From DATBLE01 sp050258035 (GTDB lineage Bacteria > Actinomycetota > Thermoleophilia > Gaiellales > Gaiellaceae), in the NCBI GenBank assembly GCA_050258035.1, contig JBLMYA010000026.1:15451-79450 (forward strand): 64,000 nt of DNA. The letters run 5' to 3'. Below are positions 48,836 to 63,370 of this stretch, piece by piece (within the stretch, counting starts at the first letter, position 1; each line of letters starts with the position of its first letter). The position numbers and the translations under genes are program-made. Below the pieces are notes generated by a model, which worked only from the letters and a program-made list of their open reading frames with translations, did not search any database and had not been told where the DNA came from.

Positions 48836-49469
48836 GGTGGTGGCGCGTGTGCGCCTTCTCCTCCCTGATCTCGACGATACCGTTCTTCGGCCCCGGCACT
48901 GCGCCCTTGACGAGCAGCAGGTTCTGCTCGGAGTCGACCTCGACCACCTTCAGGCCGACCTGGGTGACGCGCTTGCCGCCCAGGCGACCGGCCATACGCA
49001 TTCCCTTGAAGACCCGGGAAGGCGTCGCGGAGGCACCGATGGAGCCGGGCTTGCGGATGTTGTGCGACCCGTGGGACTTCGGCCCGCGGTGGAACTTGTG
49101 CCGTTTGATCGTGCCCGCGAAACCCTTGCCGATGCCGATGCCGGAGACCTTGATCGAGTCGCCAGGCTGGAATGCCTCGACGGTGACCGATTCACCGAGC
49201 AGGAGCTCGCTCGAGCCTCGGAACTCGACCAGGTGCCGGTGCGGCTCGACTCCGGCCTTCTTCAGATGGCCGGTCTCGGCCTTGGAGATCTTGCGCTCCG
49301 GTACGGCGTCGAACGCGAGCTGCACGGCTTCGTAGCCGTCGCTCTCGACGGTCTTCACCTGGACGACCGGGCACGGGCCGGCCTCGATGACCGTCACAGG
49401 GGTGACCACCCCCGACTCGTCGTCGAAGATCTGCGTCATCCCGAGTTTGCGTCCGATGATTCCCTTCAT
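48828..49469 (-). CDS. rplC: 50S ribosomal protein L3
   Basis: 213 aa. Starts MKGIIGRKLGMTQIFD and carries GFAGTIKRHKFHRGPKSHGSHNIRKPGSIG with the methylatable Gln/His region, then RMAGRLGGKRVTQVGLKVVEVD. It starts 50S assembly and reaches to the peptidyl-transferase centre. Confidence 0.97.
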   Translation of the reverse strand: MKGIIGRKLGMTQIFDDESGVVTPVTVIEAGPCPVVQVKTVESDGYEAVQLAFDAVPERKISKAETGHLKKAGVEPHRHLVEFRGSSELLLGESVTVEAFQPGDSIKVSGIGIGKGFAGTIKRHKFHRGPKSHGSHNIRKPGSIGASATPSRVFKGMRMAGRLGGKRVTQVGLKVVEVDSEQNLLLVKGAVPGPKNGIVEIREEKAHTRHHHG

Positions 49470-49481
49470 GCCTTTCGGTCC

Positions 49482-49790
49482 CTAGAGCTTGATTTCGATA
49501 TCGACCCCGGCCGGCAGGTCGAGGCGCATGAGCGAGTCGACCGTCTTCGGCGTGGGCGAGTGGATGTCGATGAGCCGCTTGTGCGTGCGCACCTCGAAGT
49601 GCTCACGCGAGTCCTTGTCCTTGAACGGGCTGCGGATCACGCAGTACACGTTCTTCTCGGTGGGCAGGGGCACGGGCCCGGTGATCGTCGCCCCGGAGCG
49701 CTCGGCCGTCTCGACGATGTCGCGTGCGGACTTGTCGACCTGCTTGTGGTCGTAGCCCTTGAGCCGGATACGGATCTTGTGCTGAGCCAC
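49482..49790 (-). CDS. rpsJ: 30S ribosomal protein S10
   Basis: 102 aa from GTG. IRIRLKGYDHKQVDKSARDIVETAERSGATITGPVPLPT and the C-terminal MRLDLPAGVDIEIKL are standard. It also binds NusB/NusG in antitermination. It begins the S10 part of the cluster, 39 bases after tuf. Confidence 0.96.
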   Translation of the reverse strand: MAQHKIRIRLKGYDHKQVDKSARDIVETAERSGATITGPVPLPTEKNVYCVIRSPFKDKDSREHFEVRTHKRLIDIHSPTPKTVDSLMRLDLPAGVDIEIKL

Positions 49791-49829
49791 GTGCCCCTAC
49801 TCCCTCTCTGTGTCCTTACGCCAACAGTG

Positions 49830-51020
<1,191 letters not shown>

Positions 51021-51038
51021 TCCTTCCTCCGGTCTCCT

Positions 51039-53132
51039 TTAGGTCTGGGCGGCGACGATCTCGCCCGCGATCGACTGAGGCACTTCCTCGTAGCGATCGA
51101 ACTGCATGGTGAACGTGGCCCGCCCCTGCGTCGTCGAGCGCAGGTCGGTTGCGTAGCCGAACATGGTGGCGAGCGGGACCTTGGCCCGGATCGCCTGCGC
51201 GTTGCCCCGCGGCTCGAGGCCTTCGACCCTGCCGCGGCGGGAGTTCAGGTCGCCCATCACGTCCCCGAGGTAGTCGTCGGGCGTGACGACCTCGACCGCC
51301 ATCACCGGCTCGAGCAGCTTCGGCTTCGCGCGCTGCATCGCATTCTTGAAGGCCATCGAGCCCGCGACCTTGAAGGCCATCTCGCTCGAGTCGACATCGT
51401 GGTAGGAGCCCTCGACGAGCGTGACGCGGACGTCGACGACCGGGAAGCCGGCGAGGATGCCCGACTCCATCGCCTCCTGGATGCCCAGGTCGACCGACGG
51501 GATGTACTCGCGGGGGATCTTGCCGCCGACGACCTTGTCGACGAACTCGTAGCCGTCGCCGGGCCCGGCGGGCGCGAGGTCGATGACCGCGTGGCCGTAC
51601 TGGCCGCGGCCGCCCGTCTGACGGACGAACTTGCCCTCGACGCCCTTGACCGCCTGGCCGACCGTCTCGCGGTAGGCGACCTGCGGCCGGCCGACGTTCG
51701 CGTCGACGTTGAACTCGCGCGTCAGCCGGTCGACGATGATCTCGAGGTGCAGCTCGCCCATTCCCGAGATGAGCGTCTGCCCGGTCTCCTCGTCGGTTCG
51801 CACCTGGAACGTCGGGTCCTCCTCCGACAGCCGCTGGAGGGCGTTGCCGAGCTTGTCCTGGTCGGACTTCGTCCTCGGCTCGATCGCGACCGCGATCACC
51901 GGATCGGGGAACGTCATCGACTCGAGCCGGATCGGCGCGGTGTCGACGGCGAGCGTATCGCCGGTCGTCGTCGCCTTCAGGCCGACGACTGCGGCGATCT
52001 CGCCGGCTCCGATCTGGTCGCGCTCCTCGCGGTGGTTGGCGTGCATCTGGAGGATGCGCCCGACCCGCTCGGTCTTGCCCGTGGTCGTGTTCATCACCCG
52101 GTCGCCCTGCTTCATCCGGCCGGAGTAGACGCGGATGTACGTCAACTTTCCGACGAACGGGTCGGACATGACCTTGAAGGCGAGCGACGCGAACGGCTCG
52201 TCGAGATCGGGCCGCCGGGAGAGCTCGTTGTCGGTGCGCGGGTCGATCCCGTGGATGGGCGGCACGTCGATGGGGCTCGGCAGGTAGTCGATCACCGCGT
52301 CGAGGAGCGGCTGGACGCCCTTGTTCTTGAACGCCGTGCCACAGAGCACCGGCGTGACCGAGATGTCGAGCGTCGCCTTCCTCAGGGCGCGCCGCAGCAT
52401 GTCCGGGGTGACCCGCTCCTCGTCGTCGAGGTAGGTCTCAGTCAGCTCGTCGTCGTGATCGGCGACCGCGTCGATCAGCTGGTGGTGGTACTCGTGCGCC
52501 TGCTCCGCGAGCTCCGCCGGGATCTCCTGGACCTCCATGTTGGTGCCGAGGTCGTCGGTCCAGACGATCGCCTTCATCTCGACGAGGTCGACCACACCGC
52601 GGAAGTGCTCCTCCTGGCCGACGGGGAGCTGCACCGGAACGGGGTTCGCACCGAGACGATCGACCATGGACTGCACCGAGCCGAAGAAGTCGGCTCCGAC
52701 GCGGTCCATCTTGTTGACGAACGCGATCCGCGGCACCATGTAGCGGTCCGCCTGCCGCCAGACGGTCTCGGACTGGGGCTCGACGCCTGCGACCGAGTCG
52801 AAGACGGCGATCGCACCGTCGAGGACGCGCAGGCTGCGCTCGACCTCGACCGTGAAGTCCACGTGCCCGGGCGTATCGATGATGTTGATCCGGAAGTCGC
52901 GCCAGAACGCCGTCGTGGCCGCCGACGTGATCGTGATGCCGCGCTCCTGCTCCTGCGCCATCCAGTCCATCGTCGCGGCACCCTCGTGCACCTCGCCCAT
53001 CTTGTGGGTGCGGCCGGTGTAGTAGAGGATGCGCTCGGTCGTCGTCGTCTTCCCGGCATCGATGTGGGCCATGATCCCGATGTTGCGGACCCGCTCGAGG
53101 CCCGCGCGCGTGTTCTGCTCGACCGTCGCCAT
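51039..53132 (-). CDS. fusA: Elongation factor G
   Basis: 697 aa from the ATG at 53132 (MATVEQNTRAGLERVRNIGI). G1 AHIDAGKTTTTE, G3 DTPGHVDFT and G4 NKMDR are intact, and domains II-V follow to the end (GYATDLRSTTQGRATFTMQF). It catalyses translocation and, with RRF, ribosome recycling. An in-frame open region upstream overlaps rpsG and is not conserved. 2 bases separate it from rpsG. Confidence 0.98.
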   Translation of the reverse strand: MATVEQNTRAGLERVRNIGIMAHIDAGKTTTTERILYYTGRTHKMGEVHEGAATMDWMAQEQERGITITSAATTAFWRDFRINIIDTPGHVDFTVEVERSLRVLDGAIAVFDSVAGVEPQSETVWRQADRYMVPRIAFVNKMDRVGADFFGSVQSMVDRLGANPVPVQLPVGQEEHFRGVVDLVEMKAIVWTDDLGTNMEVQEIPAELAEQAHEYHHQLIDAVADHDDELTETYLDDEERVTPDMLRRALRKATLDISVTPVLCGTAFKNKGVQPLLDAVIDYLPSPIDVPPIHGIDPRTDNELSRRPDLDEPFASLAFKVMSDPFVGKLTYIRVYSGRMKQGDRVMNTTTGKTERVGRILQMHANHREERDQIGAGEIAAVVGLKATTTGDTLAVDTAPIRLESMTFPDPVIAVAIEPRTKSDQDKLGNALQRLSEEDPTFQVRTDEETGQTLISGMGELHLEIIVDRLTREFNVDANVGRPQVAYRETVGQAVKGVEGKFVRQTGGRGQYGHAVIDLAPAGPGDGYEFVDKVVGGKIPREYIPSVDLGIQEAMESGILAGFPVVDVRVTLVEGSYHDVDSSEMAFKVAGSMAFKNAMQRAKPKLLEPVMAVEVVTPDDYLGDVMGDLNSRRGRVEGLEPRGNAQAIRAKVPLATMFGYATDLRSTTQGRATFTMQFDRYEEVPQSIAGEIVAAQT

Positions 53133-53134
53133 CG

Positions 53135-53605
53135 CTACCACCGGTAGTGCGCGAACGCCTTGTTTGCCTGGGCCATGCGGTACATGTCGTCCTTGCGCTT
53201 CCACGCCCCACCCTGGTTCTGGAGCGCGTCGAGGATCTCGCCGGCGAGCTTGTCGTCCATGCTCTTCTCGCGGCGGTCGCGGGAGTACGTGACGAGGTAC
53301 CGGATCGCGAGCGTGCGCGCGCGGCGCTGCGGCACCTCGACCGGCACCTGGTAGTTCGCGCCGCCGACGCGGCGGCTGCGGGTCTCGAGCACCGGCGTGA
53401 CCGTCTTCACCGCCTGCTCGAGCACCTCGAGCGGCGGCTTGCCGGTGCGCTCGCCGATGCGGTCCATCGCGCCGTAGACGATGCGCTCGGCGGTCGAGCG
53501 CTTCCCACGGGTCATCACGCGGTTGATCAGCTGCGTGACCAGGCGGGAGTTGTAGACGGGGTCCGGGTCGAGCGTCCGGACCTGGATCTCTGCGCGGCGG
53601 GGCAC
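53135..53605 (-). CDS. rpsG: 30S ribosomal protein S7
   Basis: 156 aa from a GTG that shares one base with the rpsL stop (TAGTG). RLVTQLINRVMTRGKRSTAERIVY, GGANYQVPVEVPQRRARTLAIRYLV and KRKDDMYRMAQANKAFAHYRW are diagnostic. It nucleates the 30S head and in many bacteria represses the str operon. Confidence 0.97.
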   Translation of the reverse strand: MPRRAEIQVRTLDPDPVYNSRLVTQLINRVMTRGKRSTAERIVYGAMDRIGERTGKPPLEVLEQAVKTVTPVLETRSRRVGGANYQVPVEVPQRRARTLAIRYLVTYSRDRREKSMDDKLAGEILDALQNQGGAWKRKDDMYRMAQANKAFAHYRW

Positions 53606-53976
53606 TACGAGCCTCTCTTCGCGCCGTACTTGGAGCGGCCCTGCTTGCGATCGGCGACCCCGGAGGAGTCGAGCGCGGCGCGGATCACCTTGTAGCGGAA
53701 GCCCGGCAGGTCCTTGACGCGGCCGCCGCGGATCAGCACGACCGAGTGCTCCTGCAGGTTGTGGCCCTCGCCCGGAATGTACGCGCCGACCTCCATACCG
53801 TTCGTCAGACGGACGCGGGCGACCTTGCGCAGCGCCGAGTTCGGCTTCTTCGGCGTGGTCGTGTACACGCGTGTGCAGACGCCCCGCTTCTGCGGCGCGC
53901 CGCGCAGGGCAGGCGTCTTCACCTTCGCCTTCGGCGCAGTCCGGCCCTTTCGCACGAGTTGGTTGACAGTCGGTAT
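53605..53976 (-). CDS. rpsL: 30S ribosomal protein S12, apparent ATA start
   Basis: 123 codons ending in a standard S12: PTVNQLVRKGR, TPALRGAPQKRGVCTRVYTTTPKKPNSALRKVARV and GGRVKDLPGFRYKVIRAALD. The codon before PTVNQ, where the initiator should be, is ATA (53974-53976); GGAGGA lies at the ideal distance upstream and there is no ATG, GTG or TTG between them in frame. Counting ATA as the start gives the family length. Either a rare AUA start or a sequence error (ATG to ATA) is implied. K-43 and K-88 sites linked to streptomycin sensitivity are in the normal context. Confidence 0.92.
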   Translation of the reverse strand: MPTVNQLVRKGRTAPKAKVKTPALRGAPQKRGVCTRVYTTTPKKPNSALRKVARVRLTNGMEVGAYIPGEGHNLQEHSVVLIRGGRVKDLPGFRYKVIRAALDSSGVADRKQGRSKYGAKRGS

Positions 53977-54047
53977 GGGAACTCCTCCAGAGGGCTTGCA
54001 CACAACAAAGGCCGGCGGGGCGACAGCCACCGCCAACCCAGGGGTGC

Positions 54048-54077
54048 ATGGTAGCGAAGCTCGGAGCGATGCGTCAA
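54048..54077 (-). promoter_or_regulatory. Promoter of the str-S10 ribosomal cluster
   Basis: Minus strand TTGACG (54072-54077), 18 bases, TACCAT (54048-54053). The leader of about 64 bases carries GGAGGA just before rpsL. This is the best promoter match in the window, as expected for the most heavily expressed operon. Confidence 0.6.
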
Positions 54078-54120
54078 ACGGCCCGACCGCGGCCTGCGCT
54101 CCGCCGTCCGATCCGCCGGC

Positions 54121-54126
54121 TATACC
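54121..54126 (+). promoter_or_regulatory. -10 element of the zinc-ribbon protein gene
   Basis: TATACC ends 8 bases before the ATG at 54135, so the message is probably leaderless. The -35 (GCTCCG at 17 bases) is poor. It is divergent to the str promoter 45 bases away. Confidence 0.4.
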
Positions 54127-54134
54127 CATCCACG

Positions 54135-55343
54135 ATGGCCGAGTGTCCCATCTGCCGCCGCGAGTACGACGACCAGCTCTCGGTCTTCCTTCCGCCGCAC
54201 CCCGAAGGCTTCGACTCGATCGAATGCGCCCGGCGGGCCGCCGCGATCTGGGGGGCAGCCGAGCTGGCCCCCGTGGTGCTCCCCACGGTCGAAGTCGTTC
54301 CGGCTGTGCCGGCATTGGAGGTCGCCCCCGTGCCGACCGCACCCAGGCGCCGTCTGGCAGCCTTGGCCGCGCTCGCCCTCGTCCCGAGCCAAGCGGCACT
54401 CGCGGGCGGCGTCGGCCTCGCCGCGGCCGGAACCGCGGCCTCCGTCTACCTCGCCGCTCGACCGGTGGTGCAGGCGCACCGGTCCACCCCGGTAGCAATC
54501 AGCACCGCGCCGACAGCCGAGCTTCCTTCGAGCTCAGGCACCGCCGAGCCGCCGGCGGCTCCGGCCTCGCCCACGCCCCATTCGACCGGATCGTCGGCAG
54601 GCGGATCCCCGGCCCCCCGCGTCGTCGATCGTGCCGCCAAGCCCTCTGCCCGGCGATCCGCGGTGAGCACACGCCCCGCGCACCGGATCCGCGCCGCGGT
54701 CGCCGCGAAGGCGCATGTCGTGCGCCTGCGCTCGGCCGGACGCTCCGAGACGCCTTCGCCGAGTGTCGCCACCGCTCAGCTCGCGTCCCGGACGGTCCCG
54801 ACGGCGCCCCGGCAGCACTCGACACCGCCCGCCCCGAAGCCGCAGTCCAAGCCGAAGGCGCACACCACACCGGCGCCGCAGTCCAAGCCGAAGCCGAAAC
54901 CCAAGCCGGACCCGATCCCGAAGCCGCACCCACCGACGGCGGCACCGTCGGCGCCGGAGCCGCCGGCCCCGTCGGCCGGGTCGACCGTCTCGACCACGCG
55001 CGTCGTCGCGTCGGTCCAGTCGTCGCCGGCGCCGAAAAAGAAGAAGAAGCAGCAACAGCAGCAGCCGCCACCGCCGCCGCGGCAGCCGCAGCCCCAACCG
55101 CCGCCGCAGCCTCAGCCGCCGCCGCAGCCTCAGCCCCAACCGCAGCCACAGCCGGCACCGCAGGACAAGTCAGGCTCTCACGGCAGCGGCGACAAGGACA
55201 CTCGGCCCGGGAACGGGTACGGCGACGACAACCACGATCACTCGGGACCGCCCGGACAGGACCACCATCAGGACGGGAATCAGCAGGGCCAGGGCAACGG
55301 CAACGGCCACGGAGGCGACCACGGCCATGGCAAGGGCCACTAG
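54135..55343 (+). CDS. Zinc-ribbon, single-membrane-region protein with Pro/Gln/His-rich tail, unknown
   Basis: 402 aa from ATG at 54135. The N-terminus MAECPICRREYDDQLSVFLP has a CPxC knuckle and a later Cys (SIECARRAA), a possible zinc site. A hydrophobic stretch (about 74-105, LAALAALALVPSQAALAGG...) probably crosses the membrane. The rest is low-complexity: Ser/Thr/Pro, a KPKPKPKPDP block, KKKKKQQQQQPPPPP and repeated QPQPPP, and a His/Gly/Asn-rich end that could bind metal. I recognise no family. It sits between rpoC-side genes and rpsL, convergent with the diguanylate cyclase gene. Confidence 0.75.
   Translation: MAECPICRREYDDQLSVFLPPHPEGFDSIECARRAAAIWGAAELAPVVLPTVEVVPAVPALEVAPVPTAPRRRLAALAALALVPSQAALAGGVGLAAAGTAASVYLAARPVVQAHRSTPVAISTAPTAELPSSSGTAEPPAAPASPTPHSTGSSAGGSPAPRVVDRAAKPSARRSAVSTRPAHRIRAAVAAKAHVVRLRSAGRSETPSPSVATAQLASRTVPTAPRQHSTPPAPKPQSKPKAHTTPAPQSKPKPKPKPDPIPKPHPPTAAPSAPEPPAPSAGSTVSTTRVVASVQSSPAPKKKKKQQQQQPPPPPRQPQPQPPPQPQPPPQPQPQPQPQPAPQDKSGSHGSGDKDTRPGNGYGDDNHDHSGPPGQDHHQDGNQQGQGNGNGHGGDHGHGKGH
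55036..55160 (+). repeat. Low-complexity codon repeat (Lys/Gln/Pro)
   Basis: A run of AAG, then CAG/CAA, then CCG/CCA codons followed by repeated CCGCAGCC units inside the zinc-ribbon protein gene. It probably varies in length between strains by slippage. Confidence 0.75.
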
Positions 55344-55353
55344 GCGGCGTTAG

Positions 55354-56457
55354 CTAGGTCGCCTCGTTCGTCTCTTCAGGCTCGTCGGCCGCCATGACCC
55401 GTCCCTTGCCGGCGCGCTTCGCCCGGTAGAGGGCCTGGTCGACGCGGCGGAAGAGGGACGTCGCGTCGTCGTCCCGCCCGAGCTCGGCCATGCCCGCCGA
55501 GATCTGGAGGCTCGGGACCCGGCCGATCGGCTGGCCCTGGATCGCGAGCTGGAGTCGCCGGAAGAACTGATCCGTGTCCTCGAGCGACGACTCGGGCAGG
55601 ATGACGGCGAACTCGTCGCCGCCGACGCGGCACGGGATGTCGGCCCCCCGTACGACGAGGCGGAGGCGCTGGGCGACCTCGGCCAGGACCGAATCGCCGC
55701 CGAGATGACCGATCTCCTCGTTGATCCCCTTGAAGTCGTCCAGGTCGAAGAAGATCAGCGCGAGCCGCCGGTCGTAGCGGTGGGCCCGCTTCACCTCGTG
55801 CGCGAGCGTCTCGTGGAAGTAGCGCCGATTGTGGAGCCCGGTGAGGGGGTCCCGCACGGCCAGCTCGTGCAGCTCCCGGAACTGGCGGGCGTTGTCGATC
55901 GCCCGGCCGGCGGCGAGCGCGAGCTCTTCGAGCGCAGCCAGATCCTCTTCCTTCGGCTCCTCCGCGGCGCGGCGCCAGAAGATTCCGAGCGTCCCCGCGG
56001 GAGCGCCCGGCTCGCCCGACAGCGGGAGAAGGACGCCGAGGTGGATCGTGTTGGCGGTGACGACGTTCTCGCCGGGGAACCGATAGCGAACCGTGAGCGC
56101 ACGCGAACGGCTCTCCGCCGGCCAGCTGCCGAGCAGGGGCAGCGCCTCGTCCGCGGTCAGGCTCAGCGCCTTCACGACCGGGGGCTCCCCCTTTCCCCAC
56201 AACGCAACCGCGGCAGCGTCCGCGTTGGCGAGCTGCGTGGCACCCTGGAGCACACGCGCGAGCAGCTCGTCCAGGTCGAGCGTCTCGGCCAGCGCAGAGA
56301 GCTGCTTCGCCCACCGGAGCTCGGACTGCGCCCGCTGGAGCTCGTCGGACCCGGCGGCGCGGCCGGTCTTCCCCAGCGGCGAGCGACGCTGCGCCACGAT
56401 CACGACGACGATCACGCCGACGAGCGCCGCCGCAAGGGCGATGAGGAGCGCGGTCAT
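55354..56457 (-). CDS. Membrane-anchored GAF-GGDEF diguanylate cyclase
   Basis: 367 aa. One membrane helix (1-22), a short linker, a GAF-like domain (about 45-195) and a GGDEF domain (about 200-355). The active site is VGGDEFAVILP and the substrate-binding DLDDFKGINEEIGHLGGD is complete. RGAD five residues before GGDEF is an inhibitory I-site, so c-di-GMP would feed back. It makes c-di-GMP from two GTP. No EAL or PilZ gene is nearby. Located between rpoC and rpsL with the large secreted protein upstream. Confidence 0.92.
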   Translation of the reverse strand: MTALLIALAAALVGVIVVVIVAQRRSPLGKTGRAAGSDELQRAQSELRWAKQLSALAETLDLDELLARVLQGATQLANADAAAVALWGKGEPPVVKALSLTADEALPLLGSWPAESRSRALTVRYRFPGENVVTANTIHLGVLLPLSGEPGAPAGTLGIFWRRAAEEPKEEDLAALEELALAAGRAIDNARQFRELHELAVRDPLTGLHNRRYFHETLAHEVKRAHRYDRRLALIFFDLDDFKGINEEIGHLGGDSVLAEVAQRLRLVVRGADIPCRVGGDEFAVILPESSLEDTDQFFRRLQLAIQGQPIGRVPSLQISAGMAELGRDDDATSLFRRVDQALYRAKRAGKGRVMAADEPEETNEAT

Positions 56458-56729
56458 GCCCCCGGGCCTTCTCCGGACGGTATCGCTTCGTCCACTCCGG
56501 ATTTCCGCAGTTCGAAACCCATAGCTCCGTCCTGCCGGAAGGCAACCGGCGCTCTACAGCGCCGCCGACCTCGTCTGGACGTCGGTCGCGAACGGCGGTC
56601 GCGTTCCTGGCACCTCTTCCTCTCTCTCCCACGTGGGCACGGAAGTACGCCCACATGTCTAACGGTACCCAGGAGGGCTGGCCGGTCAAGGTCGTGACGA
56701 CCGCAAGCCATGTGTCCGCCCGTCTCCCG

Positions 56730-58469
56730 TCAGGAGCCGAGCGCCAGGAACGGCAGGTAGGTGGAGACCGAGACGAGTGCCGGGCTGGGCAGATCGTCCC
56801 GGAGACAGATCGACCGATTCAGGGCCGACTCGGCACGCTTGCGGGCACCGTCCTCGTACGCCTGCGTCCGCGCGAAGGACAGGAGCGCAGTCCGGATGGC
56901 GGCGCGGGCGTCCCCGTACGGCACCGCCCCGAGCGGGAGGGCCCCGCCGAGCGGGGTCACGGTGTAGGAGCCGAGGCCGGTCGTAAAGGACGAGGCGACC
57001 GCCGACGGAAGCCGGAAGACGGCGGCCGGCGCGGTCGCGGCAAGCGCGAAGCCGGTCGTCCGGTTTCCGAGCCACGGGGCAGCCGGCTGAACCTTGAACG
57101 CCCTGATCAGAATGTTCGAATAGCTCACGTAGAAGACTCGGGCCGCCGACTCGGTCGGCGCGGCCACGGGCAGCGAGTCCTCGATCTGGGCGCGGAGGAG
57201 CTCGTCCGCCACCGCCGCCCGGGCGACGAGGCCGTTTGCACCCGCCCTCGCCAGTGCGGCGCTGTACGCGGGCCGGCTACCGGCGAAGACCCCGGCGACG
57301 ATCGCCTGAATCGCCTGGCTCACTCGGTCGGACGGGATCCGGGCGAGCCCGCTCTCGACGAGCCGGTCGTAGAGGATCGTGAACGCGACGTCGCGGTCGT
57401 GCGTGACCGCGGTCATGCGCGAGAGGTCGGTCTGCCGGAGCAGGCGGCCGTCGAGCGAGCACTGGACGCCTTCCGGCAGCGCGATCTGGCCCTCCGTTCG
57501 AGAGGCTTCGAAGTCGGGCCCGGCGGCGCTCGGCCCCTCGCAGAGCGCGGGGTCCCGCGTCCACAGGTAGACGCAGGCGGCCACTTCCTTGTCCGGATCG
57601 GCGCCTGTGGCGCCGAACGTCCCCCAGCCCCAGGTCCACACGGTGGCGACGCCGAATTCCGCCGCCACCCGTTTCGCGGCCAGCGTGTAGAGCTTCGCGT
57701 ACCGGAACCACATGCTCGACGGCTGGAGGCCCTCGCGCCCGCCGGCGCCCGGGCCGGACTGGAAACCGAGGACGAAGCCCAGCCTCGACACCGGGATCCC
57801 GATCGCCGTGTAGGCGGCGACTGCCGCCCGCAGAGCGACGCGCATCCGCCGGCTGCCGAGAATCACGCCCTGCCTCATGACGGCGGGAGCGTTGAAGTAG
57901 ACCTCGGGGACGATGTCGGCCACCCGTGCCGCCTGTCGCCACCAGTCGGCCGCGTCTCCGCCCGTGTAGGGGAACGAGCTGACGAGCAAGAACGGTCGCG
58001 CCCCCCGGCTCTGCAGGGCGCGGAGAAGGTCGAGGACGTTTTGCCGATAGCGCGAGTTCGTGGTCGTCCAGGGCGTCGTCGTCGACGCGCCGTTCAGCTC
58101 GTTGAGGGCGATCAGCGGCGTCGAGCACCCCGATGAGGCTGCGGCAGCGTCGAAGAGCTTCTGGGCGGAAGCGCCGATCGACGTGGGATCCGCGGGCGCA
58201 GTCGTCGTGCCGACGAGCGCCCCGAGCTTCATGTGCCAGTACACCGTGCGCGCGCCGCCGTTCCGGAGCGCCTGCGGAACCGCCGCCCCCGAGGTGGCGG
58301 CGACGATGCCCGGTCGTGCGAAGACGGCGTCACGGAAGCCGACCGATCCCTCGGCGTAGTCGATCCACAGCGGCCTGGAATCCGGCAGCCCACAGGCCGC
58401 GGCCTGCGCCCGCCCAGCAGGAACAAGCGCAGCGAGAAGTACGAAGACGGCGACGGCTACGGTTCTCAC
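56730..58469 (-). CDS. Large secreted protein of unknown function
   Basis: 579 aa from GTG with a signal peptide (about 1-24, ending AQAAA). The first about 290 residues resemble a TIM-barrel-like glycosidase shape by eye: WIDYAEGSV, YWHMKLGALV, LIALNELNGAS, PEVYFN, SMWFRYAKLY, VWTWGWGTFGA. The second part (about 330-579) is helical and recalls the SurA-type N-terminal chaperone fold (LLRAQIEDSLPVAAPTE). Six Cys are scattered. I cannot assign a function. Downstream lies the diguanylate cyclase; a 270-base gap separates them. Confidence 0.7.
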   Translation of the reverse strand: MRTVAVAVFVLLAALVPAGRAQAAACGLPDSRPLWIDYAEGSVGFRDAVFARPGIVAATSGAAVPQALRNGGARTVYWHMKLGALVGTTTAPADPTSIGASAQKLFDAAAASSGCSTPLIALNELNGASTTTPWTTTNSRYRQNVLDLLRALQSRGARPFLLVSSFPYTGGDAADWWRQAARVADIVPEVYFNAPAVMRQGVILGSRRMRVALRAAVAAYTAIGIPVSRLGFVLGFQSGPGAGGREGLQPSSMWFRYAKLYTLAAKRVAAEFGVATVWTWGWGTFGATGADPDKEVAACVYLWTRDPALCEGPSAAGPDFEASRTEGQIALPEGVQCSLDGRLLRQTDLSRMTAVTHDRDVAFTILYDRLVESGLARIPSDRVSQAIQAIVAGVFAGSRPAYSAALARAGANGLVARAAVADELLRAQIEDSLPVAAPTESAARVFYVSYSNILIRAFKVQPAAPWLGNRTTGFALAATAPAAVFRLPSAVASSFTTGLGSYTVTPLGGALPLGAVPYGDARAAIRTALLSFARTQAYEDGARKRAESALNRSICLRDDLPSPALVSVSTYLPFLALGS

Positions 58470-58573
58470 GTTGTCCTATTTGGCGGCAGAGCAGGGATGC
58501 CTTCCCGCGGCCGCGACCGACATGGCGGGCGCGGCCCAGCACACCAACCGGGCTGCGACGGGTCAGCGAGGGG

Positions 58574-58612
58574 GCTCGCACGGGGGGAACCGGCCGTTCC
58601 CCCCGTGCGAGC
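58574..58612 (-). terminator. Terminator after rpoC
   Basis: GCTCGCACGGGGGGAAC (58574-58590), loop CGGCC, GTTCCCCCCGTGCGAGC (58596-58612): a perfect 17-bp stem beginning 20 bases after the rpoC stop, without a U tract. It shares the GGGGGAAC/GTTCCCCC core with the terminator of tRNA-Pro. Confidence 0.8.
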
Positions 58613-58632
58613 GAGCAAGCGCGCGGCGAGCG

Positions 58633-63260
<4,628 letters not shown>

Positions 63261-63261
<1 letters not shown>

Positions 63262-63280
63262 CGAAGACTCCCGTCTTCGA
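63261..63280 (-). promoter_or_regulatory. Hairpin over the rpoC start codon
   Basis: TCGAAGAC (63261-63268) and GTCTTCGA (63273-63280) pair perfectly around TCCC. In the message the loop and 3' side read GGGAGUCUUCGA, so the ribosome-binding GGGAG sits in the loop and the A of AUG closes the stem. It could lower rpoC translation or make it dependent on ribosomes arriving from rpoB. Confidence 0.5.
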
Positions 63281-63370
63281 CGATGGGAAAGCTCATCCGA
63301 GCTGGCAATTCAGTTCCTTTCCTCCGCAATGCTTTCGTCCTGAAGATTCTCCTCGACGGATGAGCGCAGC

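Noticed and set aside
55036..55160. Short repeats resembling a CRISPR or minisatellite
   Set aside because: The repeats are in-frame Lys/Gln/Pro codons of one gene, without spacers or uniform units.
56458..56729. Possible c-di-GMP riboswitch before the diguanylate cyclase
   Set aside because: The leader has GC-rich complementary stretches, but the conserved GEMM core (GCAAACC...GACGCAAAG) is not present on either strand.
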